Assembly (NCBI RefSeq): GCF_024362695.1
Contig: NC_065425.1
Coordinates: 8,437,001-8,501,000, forward strand
Source of the DNA: Pectinophora gossypiella
Taxonomy: Eukaryota > Arthropoda > Insecta > Lepidoptera > Gelechiidae
Length of the DNA: 64,000 bases
Direction of reading: 5' to 3'
The notes beneath the pieces are model-generated. The model had not been told where the DNA came from, did not search any database, and saw nothing but the letters and a program-made list of their open reading frames with translations. A program made the position numbers and the translations under genes. Positions 1 through 9,042 of this stretch are shown here, piece after piece. Each line of letters opens with the position of its first letter. The first letter of the stretch is position 1.

Positions 1-21
1 AAGTCCGGAACTAAATGCAGA

Positions 22-303
22 CATATACTCAAGCCTATTTAACCAGGGTAAGCAGAGACTATGGAATTCCATTTGCTTCGATCCTGACACACTTCTCTTG
101 CTTCCTCCTTCCTTCTCTTGCTTACACGCACGCCGGCTCAGAGTAGGTCGTACTGAACTTTTAAGGATATCTCCAATTTGGTCAATAAACGTCCTTCTAA
201 GTCTTCCTCTGCCAGCCCTACCACTAACCTTCGCTTTATATACTGCTTTGGTAATCCTATCATCCTTCATCCGCTCTACGTGTCCAAACCAACTTAACAT
301 TAC
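22..303 (-). mobile_element. LINE-F 3' end, 5'-truncated non-LTR retrotransposon
   Basis: Read on the minus strand this matches the fuller copies at 36227-36577 and 45050-45625. Those encode the C-terminus of an endonuclease/reverse-transcriptase polyprotein (a WFGHVERMKDNRI-like stretch, then a GRGRPRRTY-like stretch). The sense 3' end here is the ACCC..GGT hairpin region and the GGC-rich tail. Only the end of the element is present, as expected from incomplete target-primed reverse transcription. The clade is not certain. Confidence 0.75.
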
Positions 304-354
304 CTAATACAACTCGAAACTGAATAAATATGAGTAAATAAATATCACGGCTTT

Positions 355-416
355 GTGTGGCCAAGTAGTAAATGCCATCTGCGGCAAATCTACAATAAGT
401 CACGTCAAAAAAATGT
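355..416 (+). mobile_element. LINE-E 3' end fragment with poly(A)
   Basis: Sixty bases matching the 3' terminus of the LINE-E family, ending in AAGTCACGTC plus an A run. Longer copies are at 25287-25509, 41923-42155 and 62438-62636. Every copy keeps this end and differs at the other, the signature of 5'-truncated retrocopies. Confidence 0.7.
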
Positions 417-777
417 ATCACGGCGAAGTCACGGCAAAAGCTAGTTTACTTTAAATCCAATATGGCGGCAACTTATATAATAATAAAACATGATTATTCT
501 CCACACTGACATCTGTGACACCCTCTATTGTTCTTTCATGTTCCATGACTTTTGACTTTAGCAATCTGCGACGTGTATGTCGCATGAATATTATGAAAAC
601 AGAAATATTATAGTTTTATCAGAAAAAACACAATATCCCCATTGCTCAATAAAATTTGAATTTGGAACATTAATATTAATAAGTCAAAACCTTTTAGAAC
701 TCACTGTTAAATGTGTGTGACTCGAGCACTCCACACACTTAATGATATCGCAGAAAGGACTGATATACCTATTTATT
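417..777. other. unassigned AT-rich sequence
   Basis: No recognisable gene or repeat; contains only short reading frames. Confidence 0.5.
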
Positions 778-1149
778 GACCCCGATTCCTGCAGACACCG
801 CCTAATTTTATTTTAAGTTATATCCGTCATTTTCATATCCGTCGAAAAGGAAAGGGACGGATGATTCACAGCTCTTAATTTCAGGAAGAATGAGTAAATG
901 AATGAATAACCCGGGCGAACCAAAAGGTACCTCGCTGGTATGCAATCCGTTTGACGTGCTGTCTACTTAACGGGTTATTGACGGATGTAAAATTTTTAGA
1001 CGGTTGGTTTAGATTTGTGCTTAAAATTGACGTGTGTTCCATTAATTTTATGCTTGTCGATTACCCGTCCCTTTCCTTTTCGGCGGATAAGAAAATGACA
1101 GATATAACTTAAAATAAAATTAGATGGTATTTACAGGAATTAGCACCAA
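778..1149. mobile_element. MITE M2, full copy with long terminal inverted repeats
   Basis: About 85 bp at the left end (from CCCGATTCCTGCAG through AAAAGGAAAGGGACGG) recur inverted at the right end (CCGTCCCTTTCCTTTT to ACAGGAATTAGCACC). There is no coding capacity. Further copies or pieces are at 1592-1911 (inverted), 2384-2440, 26432-26994, 43637-44163, 52290-52541 and 53756-54530. It is a non-autonomous DNA transposon by structure; the superfamily is undetermined. Confidence 0.75.
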
Positions 1150-1591
1150 TATGTAGTCTAGCCGAATTCCGAAAAGTCACCTTATATGTTACATGCTGTG
1201 TACTATATAATTAATTGCTCTTACTTTAACATTTGTATAATTATGTATATTTCTACTGAAGTATTGTATTGGGATAGTCTTGTAAAGATAGTTCTAGAAC
1301 ATTGATAAATAAATAAATCAAAAATAAAGTAAATAAATTACATTTAATTTTATTTTTCATTTTCGTTTGTATATAATATTTTTCTGATCTTCCTTACGAA
1401 ATATAAACTAGTGAGGTGTTTCGTTTTTTTTTTATAAAAAAAATAAAACAATAAAAAAAATATTATTATTATTGTTCTACTACACTGGAAGTAGATTCTA
1501 CTGCTTGAATAAAGTAGTTATAACTACTTTAATTTGATTCTTGTAGGTAGGTCATATGTAACCTGAGAGGTTAGCAAAGTTGCAAAACATT
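1150..1591. other. AT-rich spacer
   Basis: Very AT-rich with A and T runs and ATAAATAAATAA-like strings near 1305-1325 that resemble a retroposon tail, but no family could be assigned. Confidence 0.4.
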
Positions 1592-1911
1592 ATGGTGCTA
1601 ATTTTTGTAGACACCATCTAACTTTATTAAGTTATACCTGTCATTTTCTTGTTCGACAGTCATAAAAGTCCTTAGTAGTCTTACGCCACAGGCCGAGTAA
1701 TCGACAGGCATAAAATTTATGAAACACACGTCAATTTTAAGCAGAAATCTAAAACAACCCTCTAAAAATATTACTTAGTCAATAGCCCGGCAGAATTAAG
1801 TTGACAGCACACGTCAAACGAGTTGCATACCAGCGAGATACATTCGCCCGGGTTATTCATTCATTCATTAATTCAATTTAAAATAAATAGCTGTCAATCA
1901 AAAGCGAAAGG
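1592..1911. mobile_element. MITE M2, inverted copy, end damaged
   Basis: Inverse orientation to 778-1149. It starts TGGTGCTAATTTTTGTAGAC and runs through the shared middle (GTTGACAGCACACGTCAAAC). The right inverted repeat stops at the AAAGGG position, so one terminus is lost. The short reading frame 1823-2008 lies across its end and is not a gene. Confidence 0.7.
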
Positions 1912-2110
1912 GAACTCTTTGTCTAACTGGCTCATTCATCACGAAATCTCAGAAACGCAGGTGCGCACTAAGACGGGATTTTGCGAAATTCAACCCCTAA
2001 GAGGTTAAAAAGGGGTGGCAAAGTTTGTATGAAACTTCTAGAGCTTTGATAGTACGGTTTCAAGAGAAACCCAGCTATCAAATACCTAGCCGTAGTCGCG
2101 AGTAACCGCT

Positions 2111-2210
2111 AGTAATATTCCGAGTTGCAAGTAATATTCCCCTTTGCCATATTCCGCTTTGCCAGTAATATTCCGCTTTGCCAGTAATATTCCGCTTTTG
2201 ACAATATTCC
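2111..2210. repeat. 19-bp tandem repeat, about five units
   Basis: Unit AGTAATATTCCGCTTTGCC repeated head to tail, one unit shortened by 4 bp and the outer ones diverged. Units are directly contiguous, so this is a minisatellite and not a CRISPR array. Confidence 0.85.
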
Positions 2211-2383
2211 TGCAACACACGAGTACTTACTTAGATCTTATACATATACGAATATTGGGCTTGTCAACACAATTGTTGTATGAAAGATTTCCTGTACTAT
2301 TCGACTATTAATAATGTAGGTATTATTGTTACAATGTTGTCATAACTTTGGTTTTATTGGCCATACATAAATGTATGAGGATA

Positions 2384-2440
2384 GTGGCTCCGATTTCTGC
2401 AGACACCTCCTAATTTTATTTTAAGTTATACCCGTCATTA
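2384..2440. mobile_element. MITE M2 fragment, left end
   Basis: Left terminus of M2 (GGCTCCGATTTCTGCAGACA onward), cut after CCCGTCATT where the small element at 2447-2598 begins. Confidence 0.65.
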
Positions 2441-2446
2441 GTATTA

Positions 2447-2598
2447 GGGTGAATATTAAAATATCAAGTTTGGTGGCGAACTTTCATATTATTTTTTCGT
2501 GAAAAATATGAGATCCAAAAGGATCCTTTTTCATGTCGGAACCCAGGATCCTTTTGGATCCTTTTTCATGTCGGAACCCAATTTTTTGATATTCACCC
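2447..2598. mobile_element. MITE M8, small palindromic insertion in M2
   Basis: Ends GGGTGAATAT and ATATTCACCC are inverted. It is flanked by ATTA on both sides (2443-2446, 2599-2602). The longer string CCGTCATTAGTAT also occurs on both sides, so the target duplication may be 13 bp instead. The interior carries a duplicated 25-bp block (2521-2580). Confidence 0.6.
2521..2580. repeat. 25-bp direct repeat with GGATCC palindromes
   Basis: The block GGATCC-TTTTTCATGTCGGAACCCA occurs exactly at 2521-2545 and 2556-2580. AAAAGGATCCTTTT palindromes lie at and between the copies. Confidence 0.85.
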
Positions 2599-2721
2599 AT
2601 TACCGTCATTAGTATACCGTAGCGTCACTGATTGCTCAATTATAATTTATTTAAGTATTATATTTATGTAGATTTATACCTACCAATACCAAGCATAGAT
2701 CTGCTTGGTCTATCGATCAAA

Positions 2722-2885
2722 ACAGTAATTCTTTATTGCACAAATATTATTATAGAACAGGTACAAACGGATTAAATAAGCACAATAGGCGGTCTTGTTG
2801 CTAAAAAACAATTTTTGCCAGGCAACCTTAGGGTGACAAAGTTTGATGTTTGTTTGGAGCGCGGGATTGTGCAATACAAAAAGTA
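2722..2885 (-). mobile_element. LINE-H 3' end fragment
   Basis: Minus-strand sense ends with GTGCAATAAAG, a polyadenylation-like signal. Related to 22462-22560 and 54117-54362, where the end continues into a TGTTA-type tail. Confidence 0.6.
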
Positions 2886-2962
2886 TACAGGTTGTTAGTA
2901 ACACCGTAACGAATACTGAGGACTGAGAGTGACTAACGTAACGATGTTAATAACACCCTGTA
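2886..2962. mobile_element. MITE M3, minimal copy
   Basis: A 77-bp copy with ends TACAGGTTGTTAGTAACA and TGTTAATAACACCCTGTA, followed by TA. It keeps only the terminal parts of the longer M3 at 16251-16461. Confidence 0.65.
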
Positions 2963-3026
2963 TATAAAAAAATGAGAGACAACTAAAACACTCTTTGAAG
3001 CAAAAAGAGTATAAAGCTTTTCTCTT

Positions 3027-3117
3027 TTTTTGACATGACTTATTGTAGATTTGCCGCAAATGGCATTAACTACTTGGCCGAACAAATGGGGAGCACTGAG
3101 GGCTCTCACCCGGTGGA
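3027..3117 (-). mobile_element. LINE-E 3' end, 5'-truncated
   Basis: The T run at the left is the poly(A) of a minus-strand insertion, followed by the complement of the conserved TCTACAATAAGTC end. Confidence 0.75.
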
Positions 3118-3145
3118 CCTATTCCAATTCCATGACAATTCACAG

Positions 3146-3312
3146 TAAAATTATTAATGCGAAAGTAATTCTGTCTGTTTGTTTGTTTGTTACCTTTTCC
3201 CGCATAAACCGCTGTACCGATTTTGATGAAATTAAGAAATTTTGAAAAAGCACATAGGATAGTTTTTATCTCGGAAATCATCCTTTAAGGGGTTAAAAAA
3301 GGGAATGGAAAG
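3146..3312 (+). repeat. R3, widespread arthropod interspersed repeat
   Basis: Carries the signature order AATGCGAAAGTAA..CTGTCTGTTTG, then CCGATTTTGATGAAATT, then CATAGGATA and a GGGGTTAAAA block. The same order appears at 48325-48505, a diverged form at 11782-12120, and its 3' end at 50255-50352. I recognise this as a very common arthropod repeat but do not assign its class. Confidence 0.65.
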
Positions 3313-3381
3313 ACATGGACAATGACGCGGGGTAAAGCTAGCTAGACTATAAAATATTGATGATGATGTAACAAGAATAAA

Positions 3382-3645
3382 ATGTCCGCTTACCTGAAGA
3401 TTTGACACGACCGGTTTTTTACAGAAGTGCCTGTCTGACCATTCAACCCACAAAGGGAAACCCAGCCCAATACAGTTTAGGTCACATACCTCCGAAAATG
3501 CATTTCTCGGGAATATGGGTTTCCTCACGATGTTTTCCTTCACCGCTGAGCACGTGATAATCATTTATGATCCAAACATGACTTCGAAAATAAATCCGAC
3601 AAACATTGGTTTAGGCTTGTAATGGATCTGAACCTGCGACCTCGC
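3382..3645 (-). mobile_element. SINE-B, 5'-truncated
   Basis: Minus-strand copy of the family defined at 10754-11101. The box-B region of the head is present (CGAGGTCGCAGGTTC-like on the minus strand) but box A is lost. Confidence 0.8.
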
Positions 3646-3989
3646 TTTTTTTGATGATGTAACTAAAAGTATAAAGGTTGTTTTTATTTGCAAATTTATA
3701 CAAGATTTACGTGAATGACGTGTCAAAATAGACATGCTAATTTGTTTTATCTATAGATATCTAAAATGAGATAAAACATGGCGGAAATATTGAATCAACT
3801 CGCAAGAAACGGGTTATAGGTAACATTTGACTTGTAAATTCTGTCGTTTAATAAATGCTTGTATTTTATTTACGTCATAATAATATAAAAACAATGTCTA
3901 CCGGTTTGTTGTACGTCAGATGGCATTAACAAACTATAATAAAAAAAAGAAAAATCTTATTGGTAGAAAAAAGTTTGACAATTAATCTT
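3646..3989. other. unassigned sequence
   Basis: No gene or repeat identified in this AT-rich stretch. Confidence 0.4.
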
Positions 3990-4135
3990 GTACAGTCTCG
4001 AGTACTAATATGTATACACTTTGAAACCATGTCACATTAACTTTTTTGACAAATTAAACCGTAAGTCTCATTAAATGTCAAATATGATAGTGCGACAATT
4101 CTAAAGTGGGTACATGATATTGCCCATGACTGTAC
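3990..4135. mobile_element. MITE M5, inverted copy
   Basis: Bounded by GTACAGTCTCGAGTACTAAT and its imperfect inverse ending CATGACTGTAC. Two copies in opposite orientation are at 28474-28652 and 29024-29171. Confidence 0.75.
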
Positions 4136-4159
4136 CTAATGACAAATACTATGTTTTTC

Positions 4160-4460
4160 TGTGGTGTAGTAGTTGTGACGTGGTTTACCACACCCAGTGC
4201 AGTGGTATGAGGTAGCCATCGGTACGGCACTGCAGGACGGAAGAGGCGAGTCCCAGGGACTGTAACCTGGAACCCAACAGAGGGCAGTAGTAACTGTCAG
4301 TACTATTCAGAAGCGGAAGACAGGAGTCCTAGTACGGCTTTGAAATAGACTATTCTGGGCGTCATCACACTCGCGTCAGACAGAGTACTGCGGGGCGGAA
4401 GGCAAGAGGAAAACCACTGCCTTATTTTCCCTAAAAAGTAGCATGGAGAATGCTTCATCG
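4160..4460 (+). mobile_element. LINE-I-like 3' region
   Basis: Contains ACTGCGGGGCGGAAGGCAAG and the GAGAATGCT segment that precede the AAGAGC..GCTCTT hairpin in other LINE-I ends (14168-14345; inverse at 43004-43130). The hairpin itself is missing here. No intact frame. Confidence 0.5.
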
Positions 4461-4904
4461 ATAAGAAAGAAGAAAGAAAAAATATTTATTCGGCATAGTT
4501 AACATTAATTAACAAAACATACTTAGGTTATTAAATTACTTAATAATTATTATACTTAATGCCGAAACAGCTTCAGCTGTAGCTAGTCTATGACGCTGAT
4601 TTTCAGCTGCAACCGGCTGGGGAATCAAAAGACAGTGAAACAAAAAAAAACACATAATTACGTACTTACCTAAACCGTATAAACTATTTGAGGAAAAAGA
4701 AAATAATAAGAAAAATAAATAAATGAATAAATACAGAATACTTGCTAAAGAGACTAAACCTGACTATAAACTTGAGTAATAACATATTATTATTAGTGTT
4801 TCCTCGGAAGGTAATAAACCTATAAACACTACGTATAAAAATTATGTACGCGGGAGAAGAGTTCGAAAGTATATAAGAACGGGGCTCTTAAATTAGATGA
4901 TACT
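4461..4904. other. AT-rich spacer
   Basis: Possibly an unassigned retroposon 3' UTR on the minus strand (TTTATTCGGCATAG). A short GGGGCTCTTAAATTAGATGAT string near 4880 resembles a LINE-I tail. No gene. Confidence 0.35.
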
Positions 4905-5135
4905 TTTTTTTTGACGTGACTTATTGTAGATTTGCCGCAGATGGCATTAACTACTTAGCCGGAGAAATGGGGAGCGCTGAAGGCTCTCACCCGGTTCAGG
5001 GCGTCGTCTGAGAGGAAAAATATTTGAAAGAATTAATCGACCCTAGAGGGTCGATAGCGATAAGCGCTGATTGAGCGAAATCGTCGACCACGCTGGCGGG
5101 GTCGGTATCGGTCGGTCCTGAAGTGTTTGGTGTCG
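4905..5135 (-). mobile_element. LINE-E 3' end with internal deletion
   Basis: Minus-strand copy with poly(A) at its left. Relative to 41923-42155 it lacks about 56 bp between CTCACCCGGT and CAGGGCGTCGTCTGAG. The ACCCTAG-GGGTCGA segment near 5040 is shared with 25287-25509 and 62438-62636. Confidence 0.75.
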
Positions 5136-5485
5136 CGAGCTGATTGGCTGCCTCGCATGGCTAGAGTAATCGGGTTGTCGGGATCGTATATTAAGTCCTT
5201 CGGAATGGTTCGCTCACAGGATCGTACATTTTTATACCGAGTCAGGCGCAGACTCGGCGATTTGTTGTTTACATAATAAAGGTATGGTACATTACAAATT
5301 GCATACCACGCATTATTTTTAATGGTACAATAAACAATGCTGCAAATGTAATGCACTTTAGCATGCCATTATTGAGTCGTTCTAAAGGTGATTCCACACT
5401 AATGGTTATATATTTTTCATGATTTAGGACGAAAAGAAAATCTTGCTGATTGTGTCACCACACCACTTTCTGATAGTCTGTCTGC

Positions 5486-5653
5486 CAGGGGGGTTAAAAT
5501 TGCCACACCGAAGCAATTAATCTATGAAAGCAATATTGCAATTTGACATTTGCGCATATAAAAGTAAGTGCGCAATGCAAACAAACGTTAAATAGCAGTA
5601 TTACTCTCTTAGATGAATAAAATTGCTTCGATGTGGCCATTTTAACCCCCCTG
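5486..5653. mobile_element. MITE M1 with perfect 14-bp terminal inverted repeats
   Basis: Ends CAGGGGGGTTAAAA and TTTTAACCCCCCTG are perfect inverses. Subterminal CGAAGCAATT is also inverted, and the interior has GCAATATTGC and TTGACATTTG motifs. Related copies: 45869-46010 (best), 17843-18045 (split), 55965-56070 and 63886-63970. The CAGGG start is hAT-like, but no clear 8-bp target duplication is visible. Confidence 0.8.
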
Positions 5654-5689
5654 ATGGTTGTGATAGGTAAACCAAGTCAAAGTCCGACA

Positions 5690-5942
5690 AAAGTCCGGGT
5701 TCGATTCCCGATGGAGGCATTGTCGAAATCACTTTCTGAGACAGTCTCAGACAGTTTGTCTGTCGAAAAAGTAAGATGATTCCGTGCTTCGGAGGGCACG
5801 TTGAGCCGTTGGTCCCGGCTATAAGCCGTAAAAACACCTCCACCAACCCGCAGTGAAGCAGCGTGGTGGCGTATGCTCCCTCTTCGGTTGATTGAGCCTG
5901 TGCCCAGCAGTGGGACATGTATAGGCTGTTTATGTTATGTAT
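5690..5942 (+). mobile_element. SINE-D, 5' end lost
   Basis: Begins near box B (GGGTTCGATTCCC, 5698-5710). It continues through the central domain shared with SINE-A and SINE-C (CCGTGCTTCGGAGGGCACG..GCCGTTGGTCCCGG), then a CACCTCCACCAACCCGCAGT block. It ends in the CCCAGCAGTGGG hairpin, ATAGGCT and a TTATG tail. Confidence 0.85.
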
Positions 5943-5967
5943 GTAAACCAAATCAAAAGGGCTCCAA

Positions 5968-6035
5968 TCGCGGCAGCATCACGCCTGTATCCCCGAAAGG
6001 GTAGGCAGAGGTGTATAGTATAGCTATGTTTAAGT
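5968..6035 (-). mobile_element. SINE-T 3' tail fragment
   Basis: Minus-strand sense reads CTCTGCCTACCC, TTTCGGGGATACAGGCGTGA, the same end as the fuller element at 14535-14790. Confidence 0.55.
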
Positions 6036-6061
6036 CCCATGTAATAGCGGGCGATAATCAC

Positions 6062-6370
6062 TTCTTCTTCTTCTATCGTGTGGGTTGTCCGGTGGATTAC
6101 CAACCTCATGGACCCTGGTGTCAGGGTTACTATTGAGCCGCAAAGGCCCCTGACATCAGTAAGTAGTTACCGGGACCAACAGTTTAACGTGCCTTCCGAA
6201 GCACGGATCGTCTTATTTTCGGACAATGCGGTGATCACTGATCAGCCTGAAATGTCCTAACCAAACTAGGGATCACAAAGTGATTTTTGTGATTTGTCCC
6301 CACTGGGATTCAAACCCGGGACCTCCGGATCGTGAGCCCAACGCTCAACCACTGCACCACGGGGGCTGTT
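6062..6370 (-). mobile_element. SINE-C, full length with 12-bp target duplication
   Basis: Flanked by GGCGATAATCAC at 6050-6061 and 6371-6382. On the minus strand the order is: tRNA-like head with box A (TGGTGCAGTGGTTGAGCG) and box B (GGGTTTGAATCCC); AAAATCACTTTGTGATCCCT; the shared central domain; GGGGCCTTTG; and a 3' end with a CCCTGACACCAGGG-type hairpin and a GAAGAAGAA tail. This is the best-bounded copy of the family. Reading frames inside it are incidental. Confidence 0.9.
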
Positions 6371-6895
6371 GGCGATAATCACTGACTCATGACTAATGAG
6401 TGACGTGACGGCGAACCAAATCATAAGAACTGGTCGTCACTTGGGAAACCCGCGAAAAGAACAGACTTATATACTTTTAATTAATGGTATTTAGCGTCAT
6501 GGAGCCTTTTGTGATAATATGCACATTAATGTTAGTATGGTTAGGCCGGTTTTGCTCTGTTGGTGATGCGTTACTATTGGTTGCAAAGTCACTCGAAAAT
6601 GGCGTAGTAGAACTATTTTGTTACGGCCGCTTATAAAAGTGTTTCATTAACTTAAAAAAGCCTATATAAGTTATATATCCCACTGCTCAAGCATCTCCTC
6701 AGTGTTTCTTTGCGGGTAGGTGGAGAAAGTTTTAATACCCATGCTTAGTTTCTTAGAAAGCTATAGGAATCCTAGACACCATCATCAGAACCATAGATTT
6801 TTTATTTTCAAGCTATTTTTATTTTTTGTCTTTCCACATAAGTCTTATTTGTGCACTTAACTCTAAACTCCAAGCTAGTTCAGCACGCGGGTTGT

Positions 6896-6936
6896 GCGAT
6901 AAAATAAGCCAATACATGTGGCCTATTTATCGCATA
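6896..6936. repeat. short hairpin-forming inverted repeat
   Basis: GCGATAAAATAAGCC and GGCCTATTTATCGC face each other across about ten bases. A further ATCGCG/CGCGAT cluster follows to 6980. Function unknown; the rest of 6383-7083 holds nothing recognisable. Confidence 0.5.
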
Positions 6937-7083
6937 GGCAAAAGAGTTGGATCATTTTATCGCGTCGCGCGCGATAAGCGAGCAGCATGTAACTGGGGCT
7001 GACGTTATCAAGTGATGAAGGTACGAATTTGTTAACCGATTTCTATCTTTGACTGTGTCACGATCAATAGCAAATATAACATA

Positions 7084-7128
7084 GCTTCACGCCTATATCG
7101 CTGAAGGGGTAGGCAGATGTGTAAAGTT
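7084..7128 (-). mobile_element. SINE-T 3' tail fragment
   Basis: Inverse of the CTACCCCTTC..GGCGTGA end. It abuts LINE-F sequence in the opposite sense. Confidence 0.5.
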
Positions 7129-7189
7129 CACCCACTCTTCGCCAACTTGTATCGTCATTATTCTAGATTTATCCCGAATTTAACTGGTA

Positions 7190-7320
7190 CTCTGAACCGT
7201 GAGCGTATGAAACGATTGATGAATGTGAATGAAACAAGAGAATTGTGTCAAGATCACAGCAAATGGATTTCTATAGTCTCTGCTTACCACGGTGGGAAAT
7301 AGGCGTGACTTTATTTATGT
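7190..7320 (+). mobile_element. LINE-F 3' end fragment
   Basis: Encodes the family's C-terminal MKRLMNV..CQDHSKWISIVSAY-like residues, then a TAG stop followed by GGCGTGA and a TTTATGTATG tail, plus strand. Confidence 0.7.
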
Positions 7321-7335
7321 ATGTCTAATAAAATC

Positions 7336-7430
7336 TGTGGTTCAGTTTTTACAGAAGCGACTGCTTGTTTGACCTTTCAATCCGAAGGGAAAATCAGCTC
7401 AATTACAGGTTAGGTCACATACCTCCCACT
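7336..7430 (-). mobile_element. SINE-B fragment
   Basis: Central-to-3' part of SINE-B on the minus strand (CAGTTTTTACAGAAGCGACT through GGTTAGGTCACATACCTCC). Confidence 0.7.
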
Positions 7431-7539
7431 GTAAATTTTTATTTAATGATCGAGAAGTAGACGTCAACATTAGTACCACATCAGGATTTCATTGAAGGTT
7501 AGCAGCTCTTCGACGCAAGAGCATAACAGCATCATCCAA

Positions 7540-7745
7540 GTTCAGTGTTAATCCGCACCTCTTACGTTGCGCACGCGACTCGTCACTGTTGGCGCGAAAT
7601 TCAAAATACGAACACGCATTTTGTTACTTTTGTTTTTCTTTTAAATTGACAAATGTGCTGTGCATTCTGTGCTTTTGTTTAAAAAGAAGTTTATTTAAAA
7701 AAAGTGTATGAGTGTTTTTGAAATAGGAATTCAAGTTTGCTACTG
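7540..7745 (+). promoter_or_regulatory. candidate promoter and non-coding first exon
   Basis: A TCAGT initiator-like pentamer at 7542-7546 is followed by a CpG-containing stretch (GTTGCGCACGCGACTCGTCA) and, after about 200 bp without a long frame, a strong donor CTACTG|GTGAGT at 7745/7746. The zone is unusually free of repeats. The ABC gene needs an upstream untranslated exon, and this is on the right strand, but a 41-kb intron would be implied. Speculative; transcript data would decide. Confidence 0.25.
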
Positions 7746-8948
7746 GTGAGTCTGTTTTTTTTTTGTTTTTATTTAAGAGCATTATGCGTTCGACGGCAAA
7801 AAAATGAAAGAAGGTTTGACTTGGCTTGCCTTCGGTAGATGATACATATATTATTATATTTAGTACAAATTCTATAAGATAGATTCTACAGATAGATCGG
7901 TACTTACCTCGACTTAATTTATTCTTATTAACTTATACGGCAACTATTTAATTAATTTAATAATCAAAGAAGAAGTTGAACGTTTGATAAATACTGGCAT
8001 TTAAAACAAATGTACGCATAAAAACATAATATTTAAATATAATTCATAGGTAAGTACCTACCTATATAGCTACGTGATTATAAACCTGATTTTAGCATCC
8101 GTCATATCACAAATATTTATTCTATTTGGCACTTAAACAAATCTATTCTGCCATTGACCGTTTCCAAACAAATGTTTATATTTATTAGCACGTTCTAATG
8201 ATGCACAAGTTAAGAAATTTAACGCATATAAAAGAAGCGAAATTTATTCCATTTTGCAAGGTTTTTTAAAGATTGCATATAGTAAATAGGTAATGTTCAA
8301 TATTTATTAGCATAGTGACCTTCAAGAGCGTTAAGGTTAAAGTACCTGCGCTAATTTGATATGCTGCATTGCTAAAAATAGACGCGGTTATAAAGGAAAA
8401 AAGAAAAATGTAATAAGAGGCTGAAGGGCAAAGTCTTTGCGCATCCGTTGTTGGCGCGAAAAAAAAACAAAACTTAAATAAAACGCGCCATTTTCTTATT
8501 TTGGATATGTAAAATAAATATTTGCCTTAATTATTATTTCGTTATTACCTTTGTTTGAGAGGAAATTAAAAAATAAGCCCACTTTTTTCATAATATTAAG
8601 TAGATCAGATAACTATAACACAGTTTGGCAACTATTTACATAACTATTATGTACGTAGGAAGGTACCTTACTGATTCACTTTCAGTTTTCACAATGATGT
8701 AGGTTTTTTTGGTAACCTACTCTCTTACTTATGAATTTATATTTTATCCACGAATGGTTAGTCGCTTACATTTATTAAAAAGTTACCTAATGCTTAAAAC
8801 CTCCATTAAGAAATGGCATCATTTATTACGATTATTGTAGTAAAATGAATCACGAAGTTTCATTCTAATTTGGTACTTAGGTACTAGAATTGTTCGCGCC
8901 AAGTAGGTAATGCCTACTGAAGTAAATCTTTATATAACACACGTATAT
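7746..8948. other. repeat-poor AT-rich sequence
   Basis: No TE family, gene or RNA recognised. The lack of repeats against 1-2 per kb elsewhere is itself notable. Confidence 0.5.
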
Positions 8949-9042
8949 AAACTCACGCCTATTTCCCGGGGTAAGCAGAGACTATAGAATTTCATTTACT
9001 TCAATCCTGACACACCTTCTACAAGTCACGTCTAAAAAAAAT
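8949..9042 (-). mobile_element. LINE-F fragment joined to a LINE-E end
   Basis: LINE-F minus-strand 3' end (ACTCACGCCTATTTCCCGGG to TCCTGACACAC), then ACAAGTCACGTC plus A run, the LINE-E terminus in plus sense. Confidence 0.6.

Noticed and set aside
2111..2210. Regularly repeated 19-mers as a CRISPR-like array
   Set aside because: Units are contiguous without spacers, in a eukaryotic genome.
5486..5653. 8-bp hAT target duplication for MITE M1
   Set aside because: The flanks CTGTCTGC and ATGGTTGT do not match, so superfamily assignment was left open.
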